DNA of 13,184 nucleotides from Candidatus Bipolaricaulota bacterium (GTDB taxonomy: Bacteria > Bipolaricaulota > Bipolaricaulia > Bipolaricaulales > Bipolaricaulaceae). The position numbers were made by a program, and so were the translations under genes. The notes under the pieces are model-generated. The model searched no databases and was not told the DNA's origin. It was given only the letters and a program-made list of their open reading frames with translations. The stretch lies in contig JAGGWU010000014.1 of NCBI GenBank assembly GCA_021163465.1, positions 1 through 13,184 on the forward strand, read 5' to 3'. Every line of letters starts with the position of its first letter. Within the stretch, counting starts at the first letter, position 1. Of the stretch, positions 13,023-13,184 are shown in pieces.

Positions 13023-13044
13023 GAAAGGAGCCTTGGAATTGGGT

Positions 13045-13184
13045 TTACTGACACAGGTCCACGAAAAGGACGGAGATCAGGTACTCCCCAACGCCGCTTT
13101 CGCGGAATACCCTGATGAGGTAAGAATCGTCTTCCTCGGTGTGGGGAAGGAGGCAATAGTTCGCCTGAAGCGCTGCCTCCTCCC
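13045..13184 (-). CDS. Unrecognised protein, C-terminal 45 residues only
   Basis: A minus-strand frame enters from the right edge and ends at TAA 13047-13045. The 45 visible residues (EEAALQANYCLLPHTEEDDS, then YLIRVFRESGVGEYLISVLF and VDLCQ) have a balanced, protein-like composition and codon use like the operon, and a terminator-like hairpin follows. I do not recognise the family from so short a piece, and no function can be given. Confidence 0.55.
   Translation of the reverse strand, partial: EEAALQANYCLLPHTEEDDSYLIRVFRESGVGEYLISVLFVDLCQ

Noticed and set aside
12911..13156. 81-codon minus-strand frame in the right intergenic region
   Set aside because: It runs through the terminator hairpin and promoter region, has no protein-like pattern, and conflicts with the better C-terminal frame ending at 13045.
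1..13184. CRISPR array, tRNA or rRNA genes
   Set aside because: I saw no regularly spaced repeats, cloverleaf pattern or rRNA-like sequence on either strand.

Overview
The window is a GC-rich stretch of bacterial DNA in which every gene I can support reads on the minus strand, so transcription runs from right to left. Most of it is one tightly packed operon (about 12914 down to 2505) for a soluble, cytoplasmic, NAD(P)-linked [NiFe] hydrogenase. The subunits correspond to Hox/group 3 [NiFe] catalytic proteins (large HydL/HoxH, small HydS/HoxY) joined to a HydA/HoxU-type ferredoxin-like subunit, a NuoF-type flavoprotein with an extra C-terminal 2x[4Fe-4S] domain (HydB) and a NuoE-type [2Fe-2S] subunit (HydC). 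This matches the five-subunit electron-bifurcating NiFe-HydABCSL type known from Acetomicrobium mobile. The owner is probably an anaerobic, possibly thermophilic, fermentative or acetogen-like bacterium. I cannot fix the phylum; Synergistota, Bipolaricaulota/Acetothermia or a deep Firmicutes-like lineage would all fit.

Layout from operon start (right) to end (left): the C-terminal 45 codons of an unrecognised gene at the right edge; an intergenic region with a GC hairpin, a dyad and a possible promoter; DRTGG-domain protein 1; an RsbW-like ATPase; DRTGG-domain protein 2; hydC; a short histidine-kinase-type ATPase; an HndB-like thioredoxin-fold protein with no cysteines; hydA; hydS; hydL; hydB; a second nuoE; a second nuoF; and a beta-CASP metallo-beta-lactamase ribonuclease. 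Nearly all junctions are short gaps or ATGA-type overlaps with good Shine-Dalgarno sequences, so the genes look translationally coupled. After a 200-base gap with a strong hairpin and T-rich tail comes mtnA (methionine salvage). A 437-base stretch follows without a recognisable gene. The left edge holds the N-terminal 257 codons of an IS1634-type transposase.

How the parts work together: HydL/HydS oxidise or make H2, electrons pass through the Fe-S clusters of HydA to HydB/HydC, and the HydB flavin connects to NAD(H) and probably ferredoxin. The DRTGG/ATPase genes upstream are the set that normally travels with [FeFe] HydABC/Hnd hydrogenases in Firmicutes, and here they are attached to a [NiFe] enzyme. 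The most unusual points are the extra NuoE/NuoF pair, whose NuoF has a thioredoxin-like domain stripped of all cluster cysteines; the equally cysteine-free HndB-like protein; and an RNase gene fused translationally to the end of the operon. No hydrogenase maturation genes (hyp, endopeptidase) lie in the window.
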